Both the position numbers and the translations under genes were made by a program. 59,497 bases of DNA from CAYWNA01 sp964459305. Lineage in GTDB: Bacteria > Planctomycetota > Planctomycetia > Pirellulales > Pirellulaceae. The stretch is from positions 1 to 59,497 of the forward strand of contig CAYWNA010000058.1 of assembly GCA_964459305.1 (NCBI GenBank). The letters are read 5' to 3'. Positions 18,001 to 25,368 of the stretch are shown one piece after another (position 1 is the first letter of the stretch; each line of letters begins with the position of its first letter). The notes under the pieces are model-generated. The model searched no databases. It worked only from the letters and a program-made list of their open reading frames with translations, and was not told where the DNA came from.

Positions 18001-18907
18001 TGTCGTCACGGAAGCGATCCACAAGTTCCGGGGAAACCCCGACCACCGGCTTCCACTGCCCAAACGGGACCCCCGAGGCGGCCCGAAGCTGCGCAAGCGA
18101 GTGCCAACTGCCTGAGTAGCCAGTGGCCGGGCGGCCCAGGCCCGCCATCGCCACGTACATCTGGGTCGGCGGGTCGTAGAGCAGCAGGCCAGCCGTGCGT
18201 GCGTCGAGGAAGCTGAGGTCTTGACCATGCGTATGGGCGGCCTCGATGTTGGCGTAGGCCGACAGTCGGACATCCGCCAGCGACTCGGTATGGCGGTTGG
18301 TCAAGAGAAACTCCACCGCTGCGGCGTTGCCAGAGCCCATCGCCGCACGGATGACGATCCGCAACTCCCGATCGCCCGTTTCCATCACTCCCGCGCACTC
18401 TGCCTTATCGGCCGGACGCAGCGGTTCGACAATTCGCAGGTTCTCCGGCGTGCTGGCCTCGATGTGGGGCGTACCGGCGCGGTGCTCCCCGGCTTGGTCC
18501 CGGTAGTGAACATAATAGGTGAACTGGCTGATCTGTCCGCCGTGGGAACAGGCCAGACTCTGCCGTCCTCCCACGTCCCAGCGGAAGAAACCCGTTCCCT
18601 GGAGGGCGAAATCGGTGACCTCATTCTTGATCCAGACGTGTTCCGAGGCTGCCGCGCCGGCGGACGAGGGAGTCGGCGGAGCCATGGGTTTGGCGAACTG
18701 CGCCCGCGCCGCGTCCAGTCGCTCGACCACTTCCTCCGCCGAGTTGCCGAAGGCAAACAGGACCACTTCCCGGGCCGACTTGCCTGGCTCTAGGGTCCCC
18801 AACCTCCACGTCAGCACGCCATCGGTGTTGCCGGCCGATTCGAGACTCGCCGCCGCACAAGGCGCCGACGACGAAAGCACAAGCAGCAGGAGAAGTCCAC
18901 GGAACAT
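15086..18907 (-). CDS. HzsA-related exported diheme protein (copy 1)
   Basis: The start is ATG 18907 (GAGGGAG upstream; signal MFRGLLLLLVLSSSAPCAA), giving 1273 residues; a longer frame to 19078 runs into a palindromic repeat. The first 300 residues or so form a beta-rich domain that copy 2 lacks. A galactose-binding-like module follows (WIWFPEG ... ARFFRCTFELP ... GRNVLAVRAKNN). Next is the propeller region resembling the middle domain of hydrazine synthase alpha (PGGRLLVLDGL, YLPDGHIIFTTTRGNS, NDGRVIYSRWEYSDKP, FSGVGHHDWWSGSIGIIDP). Two heme-c motifs follow, CLGCH (1072-1076) and CVTCH (1122-1126). It heads the seven-gene run and diverges from the AraC regulator. The biochemical role is unknown; hydrazine synthesis is not implied. 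Confidence 0.8.
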   Translation of the reverse strand: MFRGLLLLLVLSSSAPCAAASLESAGNTDGVLTWRLGTLEPGKSAREVVLFAFGNSAEEVVERLDAARAQFAKPMAPPTPSSAGAAASEHVWIKNEVTDFALQGTGFFRWDVGGRQSLACSHGGQISQFTYYVHYRDQAGEHRAGTPHIEASTPENLRIVEPLRPADKAECAGVMETGDRELRIVIRAAMGSGNAAAVEFLLTNRHTESLADVRLSAYANIEAAHTHGQDLSFLDARTAGLLLYDPPTQMYVAMAGLGRPATGYSGSWHSLAQLRAASGVPFGQWKPVVGVSPELVDRFRDDILAQQGIYLPYRIENPSTPKTRTLEPQEAEATLQRDWLFQAEGKPLARRAAEEIGWTRQLAARLATNPKTPSLENELAELAALEKRLGELQGQNAAGPSAGAAEGLPTWIWFPEGQPAENAPAEARFFRCTFELPQAPVRRAELRIASDDACEIFLNGVLLGAHDTWRQAAAFAIEKHVKPGRNVLAVRAKNNAGPAGLIAYLPLTFSDGEQEAVLSSGSWRAGKDEHPQWQDPEFDDASWEDAAVVASYGKGPWGGIQGLEELLYPALARGGAEGELYLAVRAVKRRITLQNPVVDFSQLLFIDQPYPRGRVNDTHESIHRMGITATPGGRLLVLDGLHPGGKVRLLAPKDKPGSFWRPDLSFDATRVLFCYKAYDEKSFRLYEMNLDGTDLRQLTDSDYDDVDPIYLPDGHIIFTTTRGNSHVRCGPFIYSYILARCDTDGSNVYLVSYNGEPDFVPALLNDGRVIYSRWEYSDKPLWRLQKLWTTNQDGTGTAHFWGNQSVWPDHLSEPRPIPGSRRVMFSGVGHHDWWSGSIGIIDPDQGRDFPRGLTKVTADRPWPEVTAAPVDPIEAADYHSAGNFTGYKTAYPLSEEDFLVSARGQGGKFRLYLMDVHGNRELIYEGEHNIWHAFPVRPRPVPPHQSDRVVWPGTGKDRKPVQPGVFYSADVCQGVPELPPGIVKYLRVFQLDYKTYSTWKKTYRHSGPSVSIVQEEGVKRILSEVPVEADGSVYFKAPAGRSLFFQLLDADRRCLQTMRSFSGLMPGERRGCLGCHEGHSTAAASPNGLALRRPPTEPSPPPWGGKSISYERFVQPVLDRYCVTCHHGKAKQSDEPDLRLRPGHGPFKEPYLTLVGSAAWGYSAPADRPGYGIAGAIPVESQYGRNDSSALVTLQPMQYLSYKSRLVDLASKGEHYEVKVDPVSLHRLIAWVDSCCVYMGEPEIRAQGDPDFPGIERLPIRPRVATAPVIERP

Positions 18908-19008
18908 TGGCACGCTCCCTCTTCCAGCAACCACAAGGGGCATGTCAGCGGCCACCAAGGTCTCTGCCAGACCTACGGCCTGCTGACCGACCTCAAGGTC
19001 GCACCGTC

Positions 19009-19067
19009 GTGGGGCAGGTTTCCAAGCTGCCGTTCGCGAACCCAGGCAGGTTACAAACCTGCCCCAC
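19009..19067. repeat. Palindromic repeat (GTGGGGCAGGTTT arms)
   Basis: Thirteen-base perfect arms GTGGGGCAGGTTT (19009-19021) and AAACCTGCCCCAC (19055-19067) with a loop of about 33 bases. It lies between divergent genes. It may be an RNA hairpin in the leader of HzsA-like copy 1 or one of the many dispersed palindromes of this genome. Confidence 0.75.
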
Positions 19068-19330
19068 GGCAAAACCACGGAAATCAGCTTCTCTCCATTC
19101 TCCGCAAGACGACCGCAGCGTCAATGTACAGGATGGTCGAACTACATGTGTTTTCTGGTCGTTTGGCGTCGGGCCGATCAACCGGCTTTGCTCCGCGGGC
19201 GACGAACTCGCTGACCCCAAGTCGCCGGCCCCTCGAGACCACTTGACGAACAACCTATGGCCCATGCATCATTGGCGATTGAGTCTGTCAGCGGGGCACC
19301 ACAACGGCTAAGCAATTGCCAACGGCCGTA

Positions 19331-19350
19331 TGTGTCACAGGCCTGACACA
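19331..19350. promoter_or_regulatory. Operator-like palindrome before the AraC gene
   Basis: TGTGTCA (19331-19337) and TGACACA (19344-19350) form perfect seven-base arms around a six-base centre, about 25 bases before the AraC start codon. This is a plausible binding site for autoregulation or for control of the divergent promoter, inferred from symmetry and position only. AraC proteins usually bind direct repeats, so another regulator could use it. Confidence 0.35.
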
Positions 19351-19374
19351 TCGGCTGGGTGTGAGGGGGACATG

Positions 19375-20274
19375 ATGTCGGTTTTGGCTCAGCAGTACCA
19401 CCGATATCTTCCCGTCAGCGGAAGGGACCGCCAGTGGGACCTGTACGTAGTCGGAGTTGGCCACGCGGATGAGCCGCCAGGCACGATCTATTCCCCCACC
19501 GTGCATCCCGAACCTTATTGCTACACATGGGAAAAGGGTCGGGTGATGCCGGAGTATGCAATCTTCTACATCACCCGTGGCCAGGGGGAATTCGAATCTG
19601 AGACCACTGTAAAAAGAACCGTCACCGCCGGAAACGTCATCTTGCTGTTTCCCGGAGTTTGGCATCGGTATCGTCCGGCTGCACAGTCTGGTTGGACCCG
19701 GTACGCGGTCGCTTTCAACGGGGGATATCCCAAGCGACTGGTCCAACGCAAGTTCATCACGCCCGAGCAACCGGTGCTCAACACCGGCTTGGATGACGCG
19801 ATCCTTCGTCCTTTCTTGTCCTTGTTAGATCACGTGCGATCCGAGCCGCTTGGCCTTCAACAATTAATCGCAGCCAACACCATGGAGATCCTTGGGGCCG
19901 CTCTGGCGGCGGTTCGGTCCCGGCGCGATTGCAGAAAACATGGTGCCTTGGTCAACGAGGCAAAACTCATTCTCGAACAACGCATCGAGGAATCGGTGAG
20001 CATGCAAGAACTGGCCGCCTCGCTGCACCTGAGTTACGAGCGTTTTCGCCACCTCTTTGCCCAGCAGACCGGGCTGGCGCCCTACCAGTACCACCTGCAA
20101 CTGCGGATTAATCGGGCCAAGCAGTTGCTTCACGGGACGACCCTTTCGGTAAGGCAAGTCGCTGCGGCGGTCGGGTTCAATGATCCCTACCACTTTTCGA
20201 AGATCTTCAAGAAACACGTCGGCGTTTCGCCCACACAATGGCGCGGCAATGCGGACACACGGATACGGCGCTGA
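19375..20274 (+). CDS. AraC family regulator with cupin sensor domain
   Basis: About 299 residues. GAGGGGG lies just upstream; ATG 19375 (spacing about five) is preferred over ATG 19372, and ATG 19330 is an unlikely longer start. The N-terminal cupin-like ligand domain (residues about 1-140; YAIFYITRGQGEFES, GNVILLFPGVWHRY) is followed by two helix-turn-helix motifs in the C-terminal 100 residues (MQELAASLHLSYERFRHLF and VRQVAAAVGFNDPYHFSKIF, ending KHVGVSPTQWR). This layout fits sugar-responsive AraC activators. It diverges from HzsA-like copy 1 and its operon and converges on copy 2, so it is the natural candidate to control both (inferred). Confidence 0.85.
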   Translation: MSVLAQQYHRYLPVSGRDRQWDLYVVGVGHADEPPGTIYSPTVHPEPYCYTWEKGRVMPEYAIFYITRGQGEFESETTVKRTVTAGNVILLFPGVWHRYRPAAQSGWTRYAVAFNGGYPKRLVQRKFITPEQPVLNTGLDDAILRPFLSLLDHVRSEPLGLQQLIAANTMEILGAALAAVRSRRDCRKHGALVNEAKLILEQRIEESVSMQELAASLHLSYERFRHLFAQQTGLAPYQYHLQLRINRAKQLLHGTTLSVRQVAAAVGFNDPYHFSKIFKKHVGVSPTQWRGNADTRIRR

Positions 20275-20311
20275 GGTTCATAATCCGTTTCGCATTCTGC
20301 AACATCAAACC

Positions 20312-23311
20312 TCAGGGCCGCTCGACGACCGGAGCGGTAGCGACGCGCGGGCGGATTGGCAACCGCTCGATCCCCGGGAAGTCCGGGTCGCCCTGTGCAC
20401 GGAGTTCCCCGTCGCCCATAAACGGGCAGCAGGCGTCTACCCACGCCATCAGCCGATGCAGGCTCTCCGGGTCCACCTTCACGTCGTAGTGTTTGCCGCT
20501 GGTGGCCAATTCGACCAGGCGGCTTTTGTAGGACAGGTATTTCATTGGCGGCAGGGTCGTCAAGGCGCTGGGATCGTTTTGTCCGTAGCTACTTTCCACC
20601 GGGATGGCCCCGGCGATCCCGTAGCCGGGTTGGCCCGCCTTGATCGGGTTTCCCCAGCCAGCGGAACCAACCAGTGTCAAGTAAGGCTCCTTGAATACAC
20701 CGTGCCCTCGCCGCAGGGCGAGGTTCGGTTCTTCCGAGGCTTCCGCGGTGCCCGCATGGCATTTGACGCAGTAGCGATCCAGTACCGGCTGGGCAAAACG
20801 CTCGTAACTGATGCTCGCGGTGCCCCACGACGGCGGAAAGAGTTCCGTTGGGGGCTGGGCGAGGGCCAAGCCGGTCTGCGGCGGAGGTACTGTACTGTGC
20901 ATTTCGTGGCAGCCCACACAGCCTCGCTCCTCGCCGGGCATCACTCCAGTGAAGCTCCGCATCGTCTGCAAGCAGCGGCGATCCGCGTCTAAGAGCTGGA
21001 AGTACAACGAGCGGCCCGACGGAGCCTTGAAATGTACCGAGCCGTCGGCCGCGACGGGCACCTCCGAGAGAATACGTTTCACGGCCTCCTCCTGGATAAT
21101 CGACACCGACGGGCCGGAGTGGCGATACGTCTTGTTCCAGGTTGAATACGTCTTGTAGTCCTGCTGGAAGACGCGCAAATACTTGATCGTGCCCCGCGGC
21201 AAGCCGGGCACGCCCTGGTACAAGTTGGCGCTGAAGAAGACGCCCCCCTCGGTCGGTTTGCGATCCTTGCCCGTGCCCGGCCAGACAACGCGGTCCGGCT
21301 GAGCCGGCGGCATCGGCCGCGGCTTGATGGGCATCGCGTGCCACACGTTGTAGACGCCCTCGTAGATCAAGTCGCGGTTGCCGTGCACATCCATCAGGTA
21401 CAAGCGGAACTTGTCGCCGACGCCTCGGGCCGAGACGAGGAAATCCTCTTCGGATAGCGGATAGGCCGTTTTGTAGCCAGTGAAGCGGCCCGAAGCATGG
21501 TAATCTGACGCTTCGGGCGTGTCTTGCGGCGGCAGGCTGACCTCGGGCCAGCGCAGATCGGCGGTGACTTTGGTCAAGCCATGGGGGAAATCGCGGCCTT
21601 TGTCCGGGTCGATGATCCCAATCGAACCGGACCACCAGTCGTGATGCCCCACGCCGGAAAACATCACACGGCGGCTGCCGGGAATCGGTCGCGGCTCGGA
21701 AAGATGGTCGGGCCAGACCGACTGGTTGCCCCAGAAGTGCGCTGTGCCTGTGCCATTTTGATTGGTCGTCCACAACTTCTGCAGACGCCAAAGCGGTTTG
21801 TCCGTGTATTCCCAGCGGGAATAAATCACCCGACCATCGTTCAACAGCGCGGGCACGAAGTCCGGCTCGCCATTGTAGCTGATCAGGTAGACGTTGCTGC
21901 CATCGGCGTCGCATCGGGCCAGGATGTACGAGTAGATGAACGGCCCACAACGGACATACGAGTTGCCGCGAGTCGAGGTGAAAAGAATGTGACCGTCCGG
22001 CAGGTAAATTGGGTCGATGTCGTCGTAGTCGCTATCGGTAAGCTGCCGCAAACCGGAACCGTCGAGATTCATCTCGTACAAATGAAAGCTCTTTTCGTCG
22101 TGCGGCTTGAAGCAGAACAGCACTTTGTTGGCATCGAACGACAGATCAGGCCGCCAGAAACTGCCGGGCTTGTCTTGGGGCGCCAGTTGGCGGAGTTTGC
22201 CGCCCGGATCGAGCCCGTCCAGCACCAGCAGCCTTCCACCCGGCATCGCCATGATGCCCATGCGGTGGATCGCTTCGTGCCGGGACTCGGGCCCCTGCGG
22301 CAATGGCTGATCGATGAACAGCAACTGCGCGAAGTCCAGCACCGGGTTCTTGAACAGGATGCTGCGTTTGGCCCGCCGTACCGAGAGGTAGAGTTCCTTG
22401 ACGGCCGGATCCGTGTCGGCATACGCCGCGACCGGATCGTCCATCACGGCCGCATTGTCCAGACCCTCGACTTTGCCCCAGGGGCCGCCTCCCATCGGCG
22501 CTGTGACGGTCACGGGCTTCCAGGCGGAGTCGTCAAACGCGGTCTGTTCCCATTGCCTGTGCAACTGCTTCTCTGCTAGCCACGAGCTGTCGGAGACCAC
22601 GACCAACTGCTTTCCGTTGCCCAAGTTGACGGCTAGGCGGGCGATCAGACTGGCCGGATTCTTCGTCGGGGCCGGCTTGTTCTCCGCACGCACGGCCAAC
22701 ACATTCTCGCCGGGCTTCAGCAATCCCCCGACCGCGAAGACCCCCGCCGGCCGCCAAGCGCTGTGGCTGCCAATCCGCGTGCCGTTGAGATAGACCTCGC
22801 AGAAATTATCTACCCCGATGCGTAAAACAGCCTGCTGAACTTTCGCGGGCAGTTCAAACCGGCAACGAAAGAACCTCGTTTCGGCCGGAGCATCTTCGAT
22901 GGGCCGGCCTTCCGGATACCAGATCCAAGTCGGCTTCGACGTGGCGTTCGGTGACGAGGTCACCGGAGCCGGCCTGTTGCGCAGTACCGCAAGGCGTTTT
23001 TCCAGAACGTCCAGCTCTCTCAGTTCGCTCAACACGTCTGGTGCCTGCCCGCGGCGGGACAGACGCGTGGCCAATTCCCGTGCCCAACCGATCTCCTGGG
23101 CCGCCCGTTGCATCAACGGTTCGCCCATTGCCTGAAACAGCCAATCGCGTTCCAGCACCCCAGCTGCTTCCTCATCAGTCAGCGACCTGGTTTCGGGCGT
23201 CCGAGCTTCGCCTTGGGGCAACGGCAAGTTGTCCGCCGACGCCGCCGTCACACAAACCGCAACGATGAACAACACCACGAAAGAACTTGGAGCCAGCATT
23301 CCCGCTTTCAT
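20312..23311 (-). CDS. HzsA-related exported diheme protein (copy 2)
   Basis: A 999-residue paralogue of the 15086-18907 gene. The start is ATG 23311 with GGGAGGTG eight bases upstream and a signal peptide (SSFVVLFIVAVCVTAASA). Order: short N-terminal helical region (EAAGVLERDWLFQAMGEPLMQRAA); galactose-binding-like module (WIWYPEGRPIEDAPAETRFF); HzsA middle-domain-like propeller (YLPDGHILFTSTRGNSYVRC, FSGVGHHDWWSGS); heme-c motifs CVGCH (798-802) and CVKCH (848-852); conserved end RLPIRPRVATAP. It lacks the N-terminal domain of about 300 residues seen in copy 1. It is convergent with the AraC gene (37 bases between stops). It probably passes electrons or senses a ligand outside the cytoplasm. 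Confidence 0.8.
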   Translation of the reverse strand: MKAGMLAPSSFVVLFIVAVCVTAASADNLPLPQGEARTPETRSLTDEEAAGVLERDWLFQAMGEPLMQRAAQEIGWARELATRLSRRGQAPDVLSELRELDVLEKRLAVLRNRPAPVTSSPNATSKPTWIWYPEGRPIEDAPAETRFFRCRFELPAKVQQAVLRIGVDNFCEVYLNGTRIGSHSAWRPAGVFAVGGLLKPGENVLAVRAENKPAPTKNPASLIARLAVNLGNGKQLVVVSDSSWLAEKQLHRQWEQTAFDDSAWKPVTVTAPMGGGPWGKVEGLDNAAVMDDPVAAYADTDPAVKELYLSVRRAKRSILFKNPVLDFAQLLFIDQPLPQGPESRHEAIHRMGIMAMPGGRLLVLDGLDPGGKLRQLAPQDKPGSFWRPDLSFDANKVLFCFKPHDEKSFHLYEMNLDGSGLRQLTDSDYDDIDPIYLPDGHILFTSTRGNSYVRCGPFIYSYILARCDADGSNVYLISYNGEPDFVPALLNDGRVIYSRWEYTDKPLWRLQKLWTTNQNGTGTAHFWGNQSVWPDHLSEPRPIPGSRRVMFSGVGHHDWWSGSIGIIDPDKGRDFPHGLTKVTADLRWPEVSLPPQDTPEASDYHASGRFTGYKTAYPLSEEDFLVSARGVGDKFRLYLMDVHGNRDLIYEGVYNVWHAMPIKPRPMPPAQPDRVVWPGTGKDRKPTEGGVFFSANLYQGVPGLPRGTIKYLRVFQQDYKTYSTWNKTYRHSGPSVSIIQEEAVKRILSEVPVAADGSVHFKAPSGRSLYFQLLDADRRCLQTMRSFTGVMPGEERGCVGCHEMHSTVPPPQTGLALAQPPTELFPPSWGTASISYERFAQPVLDRYCVKCHAGTAEASEEPNLALRRGHGVFKEPYLTLVGSAGWGNPIKAGQPGYGIAGAIPVESSYGQNDPSALTTLPPMKYLSYKSRLVELATSGKHYDVKVDPESLHRLMAWVDACCPFMGDGELRAQGDPDFPGIERLPIRPRVATAPVVERP

Positions 23312-23468
23312 CGCCATCACCTCCCGTCGTTCCTTTTTCAGTTGATCGCCAAACGCACTGACCGACCAAGCCAAGCTGTAACTCGCGTGAATTCTACCAT
23401 AACGCCCATCGCGCCATATACAACTTCCGCGCCGGCGGCAAAGGAATCGGCAATCGTTACTTCAGAAA

Positions 23469-23621
23469 ATGCGAGGCGACTCTCGTCCCCGCACCGAAGA
23501 AGAACAGAAGAAGTTCGGCGAGGAATTTGGAAAAATCAGCACGCAGATGAGCGCCTGGCGTGCGGAACTTCCGTGCGAGTACGAAAACCACGGTTGGGTC
23601 TGGCTGTTCCGACGGAAGTAG
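23469..23621 (+). CDS. Small hypothetical protein (50 aa)
   Basis: ATG 23469 to TAG 23619-23621 encodes 50 residues beginning MRGDSRPRTEEEQKKFGEEF and ending NHGWVWLFRRK. The composition (charged helix, then an aromatic-rich tail) looks protein-like, but no good Shine-Dalgarno is visible and I know no homologue. It lies in a repeat-rich gap and may be the tail of a lost gene. Confidence 0.3.
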   Translation: MRGDSRPRTEEEQKKFGEEFGKISTQMSAWRAELPCEYENHGWVWLFRRK

Positions 23622-23649
23622 CTGTATCGCCCGCGGGCGAAAATGACTG

Positions 23650-23716
23650 GTTTAACCGCAAGCCGGAGGCGTGCGCGCCCCCAGCCCACGCGCACGCCTC
23701 CGGCTTGTGCTTAAAC
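23650..23716. repeat. Long hairpin repeat (AGCCGGAGGC family)
   Basis: Arms of 28 bases (23650-23677 and 23689-23716, about three mismatches) share the core AGCCGGAGGCGTGCGCG, with an 11-base loop. A degenerate copy with the same outer GTTTAA and inner AGCCGGAGGC lies at 29132-29213. Confidence 0.75.
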
Positions 23717-23812
23717 GAACAAATGTGCCAAACCTGACCGAGAGCCGTATAATCCCGAAACATCCAAAAATCTTCGCTTGCATTCAAATTGCTGAGCGGT
23801 TTCAATAGATAC

Positions 23813-23942
23813 TTGTACCACCCGCGGCCAGGATTGACACTTTTCCGCATGTAGCCGAAGTCGCCAGACTTTGGTCTGCGCAGGAAAAAACCAAACTCTG
23901 GCGAGTTCGGCTACGGGGCAGATTTGTCCGCAGATGGTATAT
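23813..23942. repeat. Palindromic element, family A copy 1
   Basis: Inner arms GTAGCCGAAGTCGCCAGACT... (23851-23874) and ...GGCGAGTTCGGCTAC (23891-23914) pair over 24 bases with two mismatches. Outer parts (GCGGCCAGGATTGACACTTT on the left, TTTGTCCGC near the right end) are shared with other copies. Total about 130 bases. Related copies: 30194-30320, 47343-47471, 56065-56188. Confidence 0.85.
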
Positions 23943-24052
23943 TGCCGCTCATGCGGTAGCTACGAATCGCCGGAGCACCTCTTTCTGATGGTGCGACGAC
24001 ACAAATCGTTGGCTGGGCAGTAGTTCCCTTCATTTTCCACCCAGCAGTGAAC

Positions 24053-25027
24053 ATGAAATCGCCCACACGTTGCGGTTTTACGCTTGTCGAGTTGCTGGTC
24101 GTGATCGCGATCATTGGCATCCTCGTCGCGCTATTGCTGCCCGCCATTCAGGCGGCCCGCGAGACGGCTCGGCGGACGCAATGCGTGAACAACCTCAAGC
24201 AGCAGGCGATGGGAATGCACAGCTTTCACGATACCTACCGTCGATTTCCGTCCGCCCACCAGGTGATGCCGGGTATCTACTGCACCACCTATGCTTGCGA
24301 TCCTCCGCCGGGAGGATTGGCTTCGAACGGGTACCCTGTCGAAGGGCCGTTCTGGAGTTGGACGATGAGGATCGCGCCCTACATCGAAATGAATAGCCTC
24401 TACGACTCTGTGAACCTTCACGCGTGGCCGTGGTGGCAACCCTATCCCGATGGCACTGACCCGAATGGACATGTGTGCGACACGTTTGTTTGCCCTTCCG
24501 ACGTTCGCGGTGGAATCCAGGCCAGCATCGGCACCAACACCGTCGCACTCACATCCTACTTGGGTGTAACCGGACGCAATCAATTCAAAGAGGCCGGCGG
24601 CCAGGACGGCATACTCTACGTGAACTCCTCGGTGAGAATGGCAGGGATCCTGGACGGAACGAGCAGCACCTTGATGATCGGCGAACGACCGCCGTCCACC
24701 AGCGAAGTGTACGGGTGGCAATGGGCCGGTGCCGGCGACGATCCGCATTTTGGCGCGACGGATGTGGTGCTGGGAGTCCACGAACGCCCTCTTGCGCCGA
24801 CGGCCACTCCAGATTTTTTTCGCCTTGGAACGATTCACGACCCGACGGACATCCATCGGTATCACTTCTGGAGCCTGCATCCGGGAGGCGCCAATTGGGC
24901 ATTGGCCGATGGCAGTGTCAGGTTCATCACCTACGAGGCCGGAGGCCCTCAAAACACGTCGTCGCCCACCATCGTCGAGGCGATGGCGACGCGCGCCGGC
25001 GGTGAGGCTATCGCCGTTCCTGAGTAG
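24053..25027 (+). CDS. DUF1559 pseudopilin-like protein
   Basis: A 324-residue protein starting at ATG 24053 (GTG 24047 is an alternative). The N-terminus CGFTLVELLVVIAIIGILVA is a type IV pilin/type II pseudopilin methylation signal followed by one hydrophobic helix (RCGFTLVE cleavage context). The body is the planctomycete DUF1559 fold (TQCVNNLKQQAMGMHSFHD) and ends with the HPGGANWALADGSVRFI motif near residue 300. These proteins occur in dozens of copies in planctomycete genomes, and their role at the cell surface is still unclear. A small lipoprotein follows in the same direction, a common arrangement, with a strong palindrome in between. Confidence 0.92.
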   Translation: MKSPTRCGFTLVELLVVIAIIGILVALLLPAIQAARETARRTQCVNNLKQQAMGMHSFHDTYRRFPSAHQVMPGIYCTTYACDPPPGGLASNGYPVEGPFWSWTMRIAPYIEMNSLYDSVNLHAWPWWQPYPDGTDPNGHVCDTFVCPSDVRGGIQASIGTNTVALTSYLGVTGRNQFKEAGGQDGILYVNSSVRMAGILDGTSSTLMIGERPPSTSEVYGWQWAGAGDDPHFGATDVVLGVHERPLAPTATPDFFRLGTIHDPTDIHRYHFWSLHPGGANWALADGSVRFITYEAGGPQNTSSPTIVEAMATRAGGEAIAVPE

Positions 25028-25062
25028 AAAGCAAGCGTTCAACACGACATCGAACTTCAGTG

Positions 25063-25141
25063 CGAAAAAAGGGGTCAGGTCCAATTTGTGCAAAGCACCC
25101 TTCGGGCCGTTTCGGCAAATTGGACCTGACCCCTTTTTTCG
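25063..25141. repeat. Perfect 26-bp palindrome (GGGGTCAGGTCC family)
   Basis: Arms 25063-25088 and 25116-25141 are exact inverted repeats containing GGGGTCAGGTCCAATTTG, with a 27-base loop. The loop, read on the minus strand, matches that of the in-frame palindrome at 9857-9933. It sits between the DUF1559 gene and the small lipoprotein gene and could also act as a terminator-like hairpin. Confidence 0.9.
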
Positions 25142-25168
25142 TTCCGTTCAGACATTGCGGAGGTTAGT

Positions 25169-25336
25169 ATGGTACGCGGATTGGCATGGTCGCTGTTGTT
25201 GCTGGGCGCGGGCCTGTTCGGATGTTCCGAGACCGACGACGCCCACTCCGACAGCATTCCAAATATCCCTCCAGGCCGATCACGCGTAGGGCCGGAAGCA
25301 GGCGAACAGATGCCCGTGGCTCCGCCTGGCAGGTAA
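25169..25336 (+). CDS. Small lipoprotein (55 aa) after DUF1559
   Basis: ATG 25169 follows GCGGAGG by about five bases and reads to TAA 25334-25336. The sequence MVRGLAWSLLLLGAGLFGCS is a lipoprotein signal with lipobox cysteine 19. The rest is short, polar and proline-rich (PNIPPGRSRVGP), with no domain. Short lipoproteins next to DUF1559 genes are frequent in planctomycetes, so the pair may be exported and assembled together (inferred). Confidence 0.7.
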   Translation: MVRGLAWSLLLLGAGLFGCSETDDAHSDSIPNIPPGRSRVGPEAGEQMPVAPPGR

Positions 25337-25368
25337 CAACCATACCAAGGATTTCCTACCACAAGATC

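Larger units (their letters stand above)
18908..19374. other. Divergent intergenic region with palindromes
   Basis: 467 bases separate the start of HzsA-like copy 1 (minus) from the AraC gene (plus). It holds a repeat palindrome at 19009-19067 and a short operator-like palindrome at 19331-19350. No convincing open frame was seen. Both promoters must lie here, but I could not pick consensus boxes with confidence. Confidence 0.6.
23312..24052. other. Repeat-rich gap of 741 bases
   Basis: The region between the start of HzsA-like copy 2 and the DUF1559 gene holds only a possible 50-residue frame, one hairpin with arms rich in CCGGAGGCGTGCGCG and one full copy of the four-copy palindromic element. 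No other gene was seen. Confidence 0.6.

Noticed and set aside
20589..21950. Open frame of 453 codons within HzsA-like copy 2
   Set aside because: Same strand, wrong frame inside a gene with strong domain evidence; arginine-rich shadow product.
8432..23311. Anammox hydrazine synthase
   Set aside because: Resemblance is limited to the HzsA middle-domain propeller and heme motifs; no beta or gamma subunit or other anammox gene is present, so hydrazine synthesis is not supported.
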